Assembly: GCA_009778865.1 (NCBI GenBank)
Contig: WRFJ01000054.1
Span: 1-6,578, forward strand
Length of the DNA stretch: 6,578 nt
Direction: 5' to 3'
Origin: Chloroflexota bacterium
Lineage (GTDB): Bacteria; Chloroflexota; Dehalococcoidia; Dehalococcoidales; WRFJ01
A program made the translations under genes and the position numbers. The notes beneath the pieces were generated by a model that saw only the letters and a program-made list of their open reading frames with translations, had not been told where the DNA came from and made no database searches. This document shows, piece by piece, positions 1-4,835 of the stretch (position 1 is its first letter; each line of letters begins with the position of its first letter).

Positions 1-240
1 ACCAAAGGCATCTTCCAAAGCTAAATTGGAAGCTACTGAGTGTGAAGTAGGACATACACCGCATACGCGCTGAGATATGGTAGGAGCATCCATAGGATGA
101 CGTCCTTCCATTAAGGTTTCAATACCGCGAAACATTGTACCGCAGCTTTTGGCATCTACAACTTTACCGTTTTCCAAAGTCACCTCAATTTTGAGGTGGC
201 CTTCAATCCTCGTAATAGGATCAACAATTAATTTAGTCAT
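1..240 (-). CDS. hupL: [NiFe]-hydrogenase large (catalytic) subunit, N-terminal 80 residues, cut by window edge
   Basis: The catalytic subunit binds the Ni-Fe(CN)2CO centre that oxidises H2. Only the N-terminus is present: the gene starts at the ATG at 240-238 and runs off position 1. Visible family signatures are VDPITRIEGHLKIEV (residues 6-20), a GTMFRGIE block (34-41) and the L1 motif RVCGVCPTSH (58-67). Cys60 and Cys63 are two of the four Ni ligands; the other two, near the C-terminus, lie outside the window. Residue 33 is Cys where Ser is usual before GTMFRGIE. The start is supported by an AAAGGAG ribosome site on the minus strand about 11 nt upstream, in the 29-nt gap after hupS. There is no signal peptide, as expected: in this family the large subunit is exported folded with the Tat-tagged small subunit. 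It is the last visible gene of the hupX-hupS-hupL operon. The family call is very safe; the symbol follows Dehalococcoides naming by gene order. Confidence 0.95.
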   Translation of the reverse strand, partial: MTKLIVDPITRIEGHLKIEVTLENGKVVDAKSCGTMFRGIETLMEGRHPMDAPTISQRVCGVCPTSHSVASNLALEDAFG

Positions 241-269
241 TTATTATTTTTCTCCTTTACACGCGAGGA

Positions 270-1373
270 TTATTTCGCAGCTTTCTGAGCTTTCTTTTTA
301 TTTTGTTGGCGTTTATATGCTATATAGCCGGTGCCTACGCCTACTGCTGCTGTGCCCAATAAACCAATGGCTACAGTATTCATATGATTCCACATTAACA
401 TATTTAAGTAAAGAGGACCATTGTCTGGAAAAGATGGCTCGGTGCAAGCTACACAAGGACCACCGGCATCCACACACCAGCGACCTTTGCCGTTCCAAGT
501 GCGGTGAGGGCAGTCGCCATGAGCTTCCGGAGCGCGGCAACCCAGTAAATAGAGACAACCATCGCCGTTAGAAAGGGTGGTAGAGAATTTAGCACCTTCA
601 AACTGGCCTCTGCGCGGGCATTGATCGTGACAAGTTTGCGAAAAGAACATCTTGGGGCGCAGGAGATTATCAAGTTCCAAAGCATCCAGTCCTTTAGTGA
701 GAACAATAGCTATCGGTAACAATAGCCAGTCTGGATGAGAAGGGCATCCTGGTATATTAATGACTGGGGTTTTAATATTTTGATCTTTTACAAAGTCCAT
801 AACATTTTGAATACCGGTTGGGTTAGGTTTACCGGCTGGTACGCCGCCCCAAGTAGCGCAGGAACCTAACGCAAAAATAGCAGTGGCTTTAGGAGCCAGT
901 TCTTCAATATGTTCTTTGATAGTAATACCGTGAGTATTGTCATTGTTCATACCGACCTCGGCATAAAAACCAGCGTCTTTAGTGGCGATACCGCCTTCAA
1001 TAACTAAAATAAACGAACCTTTGGCTGCCTGCCTCAATGATTCCATAGCTACATAGCCTTGTCCGGCCATTAGAGTGGGCTGAAAGCGGAAGTTTACAAA
1101 ATTGTCGGCTAATTCAGGAGCATTACCCAATACCACATCGCCAATATTTGATTGATTGCCGAAATTAAAATAGTTAAGAGCAGAAACAGAGCACCCAGAA
1201 CATCCGGAAGCTTGTATCCAAATTATATTAGCTGTTTTTAAGGCAGCAGCATATTCTTCTTCGGTCAGCAGACTACCAAAACTTGGTAGAGCATAATAAG
1301 CAACAGTGCCCAAGGCGGCGGCACTACCCATTATTTTAGTAAAATCACGTCTGGAGATTTCTTTTTCAAACAT
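270..1373 (-). CDS. hupS: [NiFe]-hydrogenase small subunit with Tat signal and C-terminal membrane anchor
   Basis: This is the electron-transfer subunit of a group 1 uptake hydrogenase (367 aa). The N-terminus has a twin-arginine motif, SRRDFTKIMG (residues 7-16), and a hydrophobic stretch to about 33, so the folded dimer is exported by Tat. Cluster ligands by family alignment: proximal [4Fe-4S] C58, C61, C172, C210; distal [4Fe-4S] H249, C252, C273, C279; medial [3Fe-4S] C288, C307, C310. The proximal motif is CSGC, with Gly between the cysteines, and Ala stands in the AGFYAEVG stretch (134-141) where O2-tolerant enzymes carry a second extra Cys, so this looks like a standard O2-sensitive enzyme. 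Cys300 (RWCVDAG) is additional. A membrane helix (about 331-353) followed by a Lys-rich tail (YKRQQNKKK) anchors the C-terminus with the tail inside. It starts 2 nt after the hupX stop, with an AAAGGAG site inside the end of hupX, so translation is probably coupled. Confidence 0.96.
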   Translation of the reverse strand: MFEKEISRRDFTKIMGSAAALGTVAYYALPSFGSLLTEEEYAAALKTANIIWIQASGCSGCSVSALNYFNFGNQSNIGDVVLGNAPELADNFVNFRFQPTLMAGQGYVAMESLRQAAKGSFILVIEGGIATKDAGFYAEVGMNNDNTHGITIKEHIEELAPKATAIFALGSCATWGGVPAGKPNPTGIQNVMDFVKDQNIKTPVINIPGCPSHPDWLLLPIAIVLTKGLDALELDNLLRPKMFFSQTCHDQCPRRGQFEGAKFSTTLSNGDGCLYLLGCRAPEAHGDCPHRTWNGKGRWCVDAGGPCVACTEPSFPDNGPLYLNMLMWNHMNTVAIGLLGTAAVGVGTGYIAYKRQQNKKKAQKAAK

Positions 1374-1375
1374 AG

Positions 1376-2251
1376 TTACTTCTCTTCTCCTTTAGATTTT
1401 TTGCTATCTGTTTCTTCCTTGTCTTGCAGAGTAGCAGTGTTTATTGCTGCAGATTCTTCGGCTTTTTTCTCAATTCTAGTCTTGCGCCAGTACCAAATAG
1501 CCAAAAGTAAACAAATTATAGCGGCTACTTCTACGGGGATACGGGCTAAGAACTCGTGAGTCCATTGAGGATACATTTCCTTCCCCACGGTGGGGAAGCC
1601 CAATTTTTCGTAGTCAACCGACATAAGATAAACCACCGCTGTGCCGCCTACTTCATGTTCACCATATACATAGCTTACATATCTTTCGGGATTATGACGA
1701 ATACGGTCGTAAGCTTCTTCAATCAAATCAGCACGCTGTCCAAATTTAATGGCACCTACAGGACAGGTAGTAGCACAAGCTGGCTGCATATTAAGATCAT
1801 TGCCAGCCTCTTTACTGCCGATTCTATTCCAGCAAAAATTACATTTTTCAATTTTACCCCAATTGGAATCATACTGGAATTTAGGAATCTGGAAAGGGCA
1901 GGCGTTTTGACAGTAACGGCAGGCAAAACACTGGCTTTCGTCCCATATCACGGCACCGTTTTCTAATTTGTTTAAAGCACCTACCGGGCATACCGATACG
2001 CAGACAGGGCTGTAGCAGTGAAAACATCTTTTGTGTACAAAATGCCAAGAGAGTTCATTATTGCTGTTTTCCAATTCAAAAAAACGCAGTATGTTGTAGT
2101 TGTTGGCGTTCAATTTGGGCGGGTTGGTCATATCGGGGCTAAAAGCAATTTGAGAATTTCTGGTCGGCAGCATGTTCCAGCGCTTGCAAGCAGCTTGACA
2201 ACCGCGACAGCCGATGCACATAGTTGTGTCAATGAGCATTCCAACGGGCAT
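1376..2251 (-). CDS. hupX: Four-cluster [4Fe-4S] ferredoxin-type hydrogenase subunit with C-terminal membrane helix (HupX/HybA/FdnH-like)
   Basis: This electron-transfer subunit (291 aa) is encoded first in the hydrogenase operon. Sixteen cysteines form four cluster motifs: C12/C15/C18/C22, C76/C79/C84/C88, C108/C111/C114/C118 and C137/C140/C159/C163, the layout of the DmsB/FdnH/HybA family. One hydrophobic helix lies at about 238-256 (IPVEVAAIICLLLAIWYW), followed by a basic, then charged Lys/Glu-rich tail (WRKTRIEKK onwards). The positive-inside rule puts the tail in the cytoplasm and the cluster domain outside, like FdnH. There is no Tat or Sec signal, so export as a passenger with HupS is inferred. 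The start is set by AAAAGGAG upstream of the ATG at 2251-2249. Gene order X-S-L matches the Dehalococcoides Hup module, where HupX links the hydrogenase to the reductive-dehalogenase complex. HybA would be the alternative name, but HybA has its own Tat signal. Family certain, symbol inferred from context. Confidence 0.9.
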   Translation of the reverse strand: MPVGMLIDTTMCIGCRGCQAACKRWNMLPTRNSQIAFSPDMTNPPKLNANNYNILRFFELENSNNELSWHFVHKRCFHCYSPVCVSVCPVGALNKLENGAVIWDESQCFACRYCQNACPFQIPKFQYDSNWGKIEKCNFCWNRIGSKEAGNDLNMQPACATTCPVGAIKFGQRADLIEEAYDRIRHNPERYVSYVYGEHEVGGTAVVYLMSVDYEKLGFPTVGKEMYPQWTHEFLARIPVEVAAIICLLLAIWYWRKTRIEKKAEESAAINTATLQDKEETDSKKSKGEEK

Positions 2252-2294
2252 ATGCTAACTCCTTTTGGTTCTTACCGTTTTTGTTATAAAAACC

Positions 2295-2329
2295 TTATAT
2301 TGCCATATAACCTTTGTAGATTATACAAA
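2295..2329. repeat. Two tandem short inverted repeats in the hup operon leader
   Basis: TTATAT-TGCC-ATATAA (2295-2310) and TTTGTA-GATTA-TACAAA (2313-2329) are two perfect 6-bp inverted repeats separated by 2 nt, lying just downstream of the predicted hup transcription start. They could be operator half-sites or weak RNA hairpins. The region is AT-rich, so chance is a real possibility for each one; their adjacency beside a promoter is what makes them worth listing. The minus-strand copy of the second repeat also contains TATAAT (2325-2320) without a convincing -35. Confidence 0.35.
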
Positions 2330-2344
2330 TGTACTATAAAAATT

Positions 2345-2374
2345 ATTATAAACAAAGTACTAGTACTCGGTCAA
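2345..2374 (-). promoter_or_regulatory. Predicted sigma-70-type promoter of the hupXSL operon
   Basis: On the minus strand there is TTGACC (-35, 2374-2369), an 18-nt spacer and a perfect TATAAT (-10, 2350-2345). Directly upstream of the -35 lies a run of seven A residues (T at 2375-2381 on the plus strand), resembling an UP element. The predicted start of transcription is near 2338, giving a leader of about 87 nt before the hupX start codon. The match to consensus is among the best in the window; the assignment is by inspection only. Confidence 0.7.
2356..2367. promoter_or_regulatory. 12-bp perfect palindrome inside the hup promoter spacer; candidate operator
   Basis: AGTACTAGTACT reads the same on both strands and sits entirely between the -35 and -10 elements predicted for the hydrogenase operon. 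A dimeric regulator bound there would block RNA polymerase, so a repressor site is the simplest reading. No regulator gene is in the window, and the motif is not one I can assign to a named family. Confidence 0.45.
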
Positions 2375-2381
2375 TTTTTTT

Positions 2382-2574
2382 AGTAAACGCAGAAATAATA
2401 TTTTTCAAGCAAGATTAAGATAATATTAAAGGAATATGTCCAAAATACCAATCAATTTTTAATAAAATGACATTTAATTTTACATAATTAATTAACATAA
2501 ATAATTATCATTTTTTAAGAGTTGCATAATGTTCTGTCTTGTCGCAACTAATCGCTTTTGATACTTTGCGGACA
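2382..2574. other. AT-rich intergenic stretch with no recognisable gene
   Basis: This is the part of the 388-nt gap between hupX and the DUF3795 gene that lies between the hup promoter and the terminator. It is very AT-rich with short A and T tracts, and I see no ORF with family resemblance on either strand. The only structure noticed is an inverted repeat AGTTGC (2520-2525) / GCAACT (2544-2549) with an 18-nt loop, without a T-tract. It may serve as upstream activating or curved DNA for the hup promoter. Confidence 0.4.
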
Positions 2575-2613
2575 TAAAAAACAGAGAGCGACCGGCACAT
2601 ACCGATGCTCTCG
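2575..2613 (-). terminator. Rho-independent terminator after the DUF3795 gene
   Basis: Read on the minus strand, a hairpin begins 27 nt past the DUF3795 stop codon. The outer stem is GAGAGC/GCTCTC (2612-2607 with 2589-2584), continuing after one bulged base into an inner stem ATCGG/CCGGT with a 6-nt loop. It is followed by a T-rich run with six consecutive T (A at 2576-2581 on the plus strand). About 11 paired bases plus the T-tract make this a strong intrinsic terminator, isolating the hup operon from upstream transcription. Confidence 0.85.
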
Positions 2614-2639
2614 TTATTTCACTTCTAATCATTTCTATT

Positions 2640-2927
2640 TTATGCTAATGAATTTTTTAAGACTCTAGTTCTCTCATTAATAGAGTTAATATGTGCTTCA
2701 TCAGACATACTTGGATCTTTCCAGTCATAGAAAATCTTGCAAGGAAGCTCAGCGCATTCTGCACACGATTTATAGTGCTTCTTATTAACAGGGCAGTCGT
2801 ACATAGGGCATACTTCAACGCCAAAGTCCTTTAGATAAAAAGGTTGGCCCTTTATTACATGGCAACCGCTACAGTCTTTGTAATAATCGCATTGTTCGCA
2901 ATCTATGCCGCACGGCGATAATAACAT
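2640..2927 (-). CDS. DUF3795-family Cys-rich small protein
   Basis: A 95-aa protein with ten cysteines (6, 10, 13, 19, 22, 40, 45, 55, 58, 63). The opening CGIDCEQC, then CSGC (19-22) and the later CAECAELPC (55-63), fit the DUF3795 family, a set of small proteins common in anaerobic bacteria and archaea and of unknown function; the cysteines are presumed to bind metal (zinc or Fe-S), which is inference. There is no signal peptide or membrane helix, so it should be cytoplasmic. The start codon at 2927-2925 has AGGAG about 9 nt upstream. It sits alone between a predicted extended -10 promoter and a strong terminator, so it is probably expressed on its own, though read-through from cobA is possible because the 114-nt gap holds no convincing terminator. 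Confidence 0.85.
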   Translation of the reverse strand: MLLSPCGIDCEQCDYYKDCSGCHVIKGQPFYLKDFGVEVCPMYDCPVNKKHYKSCAECAELPCKIFYDWKDPSMSDEAHINSINERTRVLKNSLA

Positions 2928-2959
2928 TGATGCTTACTCCTAATAACTTTGATATATTT

Positions 2960-2965
2960 ATTATA
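2960..2965 (-). promoter_or_regulatory. Predicted extended -10 promoter of the DUF3795 gene
   Basis: On the minus strand the sequence reads TGCTATAAT: a perfect TATAAT with the TG dinucleotide that defines an extended -10. No good -35 is visible 17-18 nt upstream, which extended -10 promoters can tolerate. The start would fall about 27 nt before the start codon. Confidence 0.5.
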
Positions 2966-3036
2966 GCATAATTATATATTTTGCCGTTATTTGACGTAAA
3001 ATAATCATTTTTCAAAAAGCTTTAATATTAGATAAA

Positions 3037-3050
3037 GACTTTTAAAAGTC
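3037..3050. repeat. 14-bp perfect palindrome over the cobA stop codon
   Basis: GACTTTTAAAAGTC spans the cobA stop (3044-3042). It has no spacer, so as RNA it would need to open its centre into a loop. On the minus strand it is followed by TTTATC, so at most it is a weak terminator; it could instead be a DNA-binding site. AAAGCTTT (about 3017-3024) follows downstream. Confidence 0.35.
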
Positions 3051-3563
3051 AATGCCTTTTTTTGGTTTTAAACTATTATCAAAAGCATGTTTGATATTTT
3101 CTATTAAACTCACTTGATCAGCATAATCTATCAATATCTGCGGAGCATAGCGTCCGGTAAGAATAACTTCAGTGTTCTGTCGTCTATTCAATAAATCAAG
3201 CACGCGCTGCGTGCTGAACATCTCGTAGCCGCAGGCCGTATTTAATTCGTCAAATATTAAAAGGTCATATTTACCGGCTTGCATATCAGTTTCAGCTTCT
3301 CGGAAGCATTTTTCCACAGCTTCTATGTCTTCTGTCCGCACATCTTTAGGGCCGATAAAAGAAGAACGACCACATATACTCCATTCTATGCCCAGTTTAT
3401 CAAAAGAAGCATATTCACCGCCTCTGTGAAAACCCTTCATAAAGAAAATTACCTTAACTTTATAGCCGTAGCCGCAAGCGCGCACTGCTGTGCCGATAGC
3501 TGCCGAGGTTTTGCCGCGTCCATTGCCGGTGAATATATGCACACGTCCTTTATTTTGACTCAT
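3042..3563 (-). CDS. cobA: Cob(I)alamin / corrinoid adenosyltransferase, CobA/CobO/BtuR family
   Basis: A 173-aa cytoplasmic enzyme that transfers the adenosyl group of ATP to cob(I)alamin or related corrinoids, a step of adenosylcobalamin synthesis and of corrinoid salvage. The P-loop is GNGRGKTS (13-20), of the GNGKGKT type specific to this family; the Walker B-like strand is LLIFDELN (101-108); then EVILTGRYAP (132-141), and a C-terminus FDNSLKPKKGIDF matching the family's FDxGIxAQxGI(E/D) ending. It is somewhat shorter than the roughly 196-aa Salmonella CobA and lacks most of the N-terminal extension. It begins 9 nt after the stop of the 239-aa gene; the best ribosome site (AAAAGGG inside the end of that gene) is rather far from the ATG, so translational coupling is likely. 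It shares a promoter with that gene. Confidence 0.93.
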   Translation of the reverse strand: MSQNKGRVHIFTGNGRGKTSAAIGTAVRACGYGYKVKVIFFMKGFHRGGEYASFDKLGIEWSICGRSSFIGPKDVRTEDIEAVEKCFREAETDMQAGKYDLLIFDELNTACGYEMFSTQRVLDLLNRRQNTEVILTGRYAPQILIDYADQVSLIENIKHAFDNSLKPKKGIDF

Positions 3564-3572
3564 ATTTAACGT

Positions 3573-4292
3573 CTAATTGCCCTTTTCTGCTCGTACTTCA
3601 TTAATGCCGGCAATGGCTTGGGCTAAATAAGCTTCTATAGGAGTGCAGTCCTGCGGTATATTGAAAACAGGCAAAAGCAGATTGGGATGGCTGGGGTTTA
3701 TATTAAAAAAAGCAAAAATGGCAGTGCGTTTTTGGACGGTGGTTTTAGTATCTTTAAAATCAGTGCGCACTGCTCCTAAAGCTTCTATGTCTTCTGGGTT
3801 TATTTTAGTAAAATAGTTAAGTGTCTCTTGAGCAAATATATCGACATTTTCTTCGCTAAAACCTTCTATATTGGCTATATCGGCTGGCTTGAGATGCGTT
3901 CTGCCCATCAAGTTTTGCATACGAGCATCATTGAACAATGCTTCACTTCTTTTATCAACTAATTTAAAAAGATTATCTAAGTTTACTGGGTTTTCTTTGT
4001 CGCCCAAAAAGGCCAAATTTAAGGTGTTCTGCAAAAGAGTGTACATGGCTATAAATTGTTTTTCATATTTGCCTTGCACCACAGATTGCATATCCATGAA
4101 TACTTCGTCACTTATATAATCGTCTATTTCCGGCATATTCTCATTACCATATGGTACTGAATACACTATCTCAGGCTCTTTGTTATTGTTCTGATAATCG
4201 GCAAACGAGGTATTCTTCTTTGTCGTCTGATTATTAGTTTTTATTTCATCATCGTTAAATTCATAAAAACCGCCGAATTGTTCGTTGAACAT
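3573..4292 (-). CDS. Unrecognised 239-aa protein in operon with cobA
   Basis: I do not recognise a family. The coding call rests on length, on a strong AAAGGAG site 5 nt before the ATG at 4292, and on a tight 9-nt junction with cobA. The first 55 residues are polar, acidic and Asn/Gln-rich with low complexity (for example NNQTTKKN), probably disordered. Residues about 60-240 look mainly helical and soluble, with segments such as QFIAMYTLLQNTLNLAFLG (79-97) and an Ile/Glu-rich middle (135-170). There is a single Cys (216), no signal peptide and no convincing membrane helix, and no nucleotide or metal motif. Its position as first gene of a corrinoid adenosyltransferase unit hints at a link to corrinoid metabolism or its control, but that is only guilt by association. 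Confidence 0.75.
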   Translation of the reverse strand: MFNEQFGGFYEFNDDEIKTNNQTTKKNTSFADYQNNNKEPEIVYSVPYGNENMPEIDDYISDEVFMDMQSVVQGKYEKQFIAMYTLLQNTLNLAFLGDKENPVNLDNLFKLVDKRSEALFNDARMQNLMGRTHLKPADIANIEGFSEENVDIFAQETLNYFTKINPEDIEALGAVRTDFKDTKTTVQKRTAIFAFFNINPSHPNLLLPVFNIPQDCTPIEAYLAQAIAGINEVRAEKGN

Positions 4293-4347
4293 ATTATCTC
4301 CTTTGGCCGTCGATTTTTATCAAAACTGACGGGTTTGTTATTTGAAA

Positions 4348-4396
4348 GCTTACATTATCTAATGTCTACCATTATAATTAAACGCGAAATGTAAGC
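4348..4396. promoter_or_regulatory. Repeated TTACATT/AATGTAA half-sites around the cobA-operon promoter; candidate operators
   Basis: GCTTACATT (4348-4356) and AATGTAAGC (4388-4396) form a perfect 9-bp inverted repeat with 31 nt between arms. The left arm is also half of a compact repeat ACATTA-TC-TAATGT (4352-4365). The compact repeat overlaps the predicted transcription start near 4364, and the right arm overlaps the -35. Half-sites at both ends of one promoter look like a repressor binding at two places; the protein is unknown. Confidence 0.5.
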
Positions 4397-4399
4397 CAA
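4371..4399 (-). promoter_or_regulatory. Predicted promoter of the 239-aa gene-cobA unit
   Basis: On the minus strand: TTGGCT (-35, 4399-4394), a 17-nt spacer and a perfect TATAAT (-10, 4376-4371). The start would be near 4364, giving a leader of about 72 nt. A second, weaker candidate further upstream is TTGATG, 17 nt, TACACT. No cobalamin riboswitch features were recognised in the short leader. Confidence 0.55.
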
Positions 4400-4526
4400 A
4401 TATTTATTTTATATATCAGCTTAACGTTTTAGCATTAGAATTAAGTGTAGCCTAAAACATAACGCACATCAACTGTTTATTTGGGGGTAGAGGGGGCTTT
4501 CAAATCTAAGCTACCTTATCGCTTCC
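4400..4526. other. Divergent intergenic region without a gene
   Basis: This is the middle of the 296-nt gap between the minus-strand 239-aa gene and the plus-strand tRNA cluster. It contains a G-rich spot, GGGGGTAGAGGGGG (4483-4496), with two G5 runs, too few for a standard intramolecular G-quadruplex. An 11-bp direct repeat, ACGGGTTTGTT, occurs on both sides of it (4329-4339 and 4559-4569). No ORF of interest was seen. Confidence 0.4.
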
Positions 4527-4556
4527 TTGACAAGCAATAAACCTTTTCGCTAAAAT
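4527..4556 (+). promoter_or_regulatory. Predicted promoter of the tRNA-Thr(UGU)/tRNA-Tyr genes
   Basis: A perfect TTGACA (-35, 4527-4532), an 18-nt spacer and TAAAAT (-10, 4551-4556, five of six consensus). Transcription would start near 4563, about 26 nt before the first tRNA. This is the expected strength for a stable-RNA promoter. Confidence 0.65.
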
Positions 4557-4588
4557 AAACGGGTTTGTTGATGGTGCAGACAAAATCT

Positions 4589-4661
4589 GCCCGAGTGGCG
4601 CAATGGTAGCGCAACCGACTTGTAATCGGTAGGTTAGTGGGTTCGAATCCCCTCTTGGGCT
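4589..4661 (+). tRNA. tRNA-Thr(UGU)
   Basis: Cloverleaf by hand: acceptor GCCCGAG/CTTGGGC (4589-4595 with 4654-4660), D stem GCGC/GCGC, anticodon stem ACCGA/TCGGT around loop CTTGTAA with anticodon TGT (4621-4623), T loop TTCGAAT. The anticodon UGU reads Thr ACA codons. Two oddities: the T stem contains one T-C mismatch (T4638 opposite C4652), and no CCA is encoded. The acceptor stem is followed directly by six T, the first taken as the discriminator base, so CCA must be added enzymatically. The two other tRNAs in the cluster do encode CCA. Confidence 0.93.
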
Positions 4662-4679
4662 TTTTTGGCGCTTTGTTGT

Positions 4680-4767
4680 GGATGGGTGCCGGAGTGGTTA
4701 ATCGGAGCAGACTGTAAATCTGCCGCTCGGAAGGGCTGCGGGGGTTCGAATCCCTCCCCATCCACCA
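4680..4767 (+). tRNA. tRNA-Tyr(GUA)
   Basis: Acceptor GGATGGG/CCCATCC (4680-4686 with 4757-4763), anticodon stem GCAGA/TCTGC around loop CTGTAAA with anticodon GTA (4714-4716), a long class II variable arm (from 4724) and T loop TTCGAAT. Discriminator A4764 and encoded CCA (4765-4767). The long variable arm is as expected for bacterial tRNA-Tyr. It lies 18 nt after tRNA-Thr(UGU), in the common Thr-Tyr-Thr-tuf arrangement. Confidence 0.96.
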
Positions 4768-4785
4768 TCCAAATAAAGTATAGTG

Positions 4786-4808
4786 AAAGTGGACATTGTC
4801 GCCACTTT
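4786..4808 (+). terminator. Hairpin after tRNA-Tyr; weak terminator candidate overlapping the next promoter
   Basis: AAAGTGG (4786-4792) pairs with CCACTTT (4802-4808) around a 9-nt loop, followed by a short T run (TTTTATTAT counting stem T). The stem has only three G-C pairs and the T-tract is short, so termination would be partial at best. It could instead be a processing signal. The -35 of the following promoter lies inside this repeat. Confidence 0.4.
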
Positions 4809-4819
4809 TATTATATAAT
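4790..4819 (+). promoter_or_regulatory. Predicted promoter of tRNA-Thr(GGU)-tuf
   Basis: TGGACA (-35, 4790-4795, five of six consensus), 18-nt spacer, perfect TATAAT (-10, 4814-4819). Transcription would start near 4826, about 10 nt before tRNA-Thr(GGU), so tuf, rpmG and secE can be expressed independently of the first two tRNAs. The transcript would carry the tRNA at its 5' end and need processing by RNase P and a 3' nuclease. Confidence 0.65.
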
Positions 4820-4835
4820 GAACATTTGAATTTGA

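Noticed and set aside
149..571. Plus-strand 140-aa open frame overlapping hupL/hupS
   Set aside because: Antisense to two confidently identified genes, with no family resemblance and no ribosome site seen.
1556..2383. Plus-strand open frames antisense to hupX
   Set aside because: Shadows of the conserved ferredoxin-type gene; the second runs through its promoter region without any motif.
2436..2462. Plus-strand eight-codon ORF preceded by AAAGGA
   Set aside because: The ribosome site is only 2 nt from the ATG and the peptide is trivial in an AT-rich gap.
2520..2549. Inverted repeat AGTTGC/GCAACT as a terminator
   Set aside because: Six-bp stem with an 18-nt loop and no adjacent T-tract on either strand; the real terminator is at 2575-2613.
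4293..4370. Cobalamin riboswitch upstream of the cobA unit
   Set aside because: The predicted leader is about 72 nt, too short, and no B12-box-like sequence was recognised.
4483..4496. G-quadruplex in GGGGGTAGAGGGGG
   Set aside because: Only two G runs are present; a standard intramolecular quadruplex needs four.
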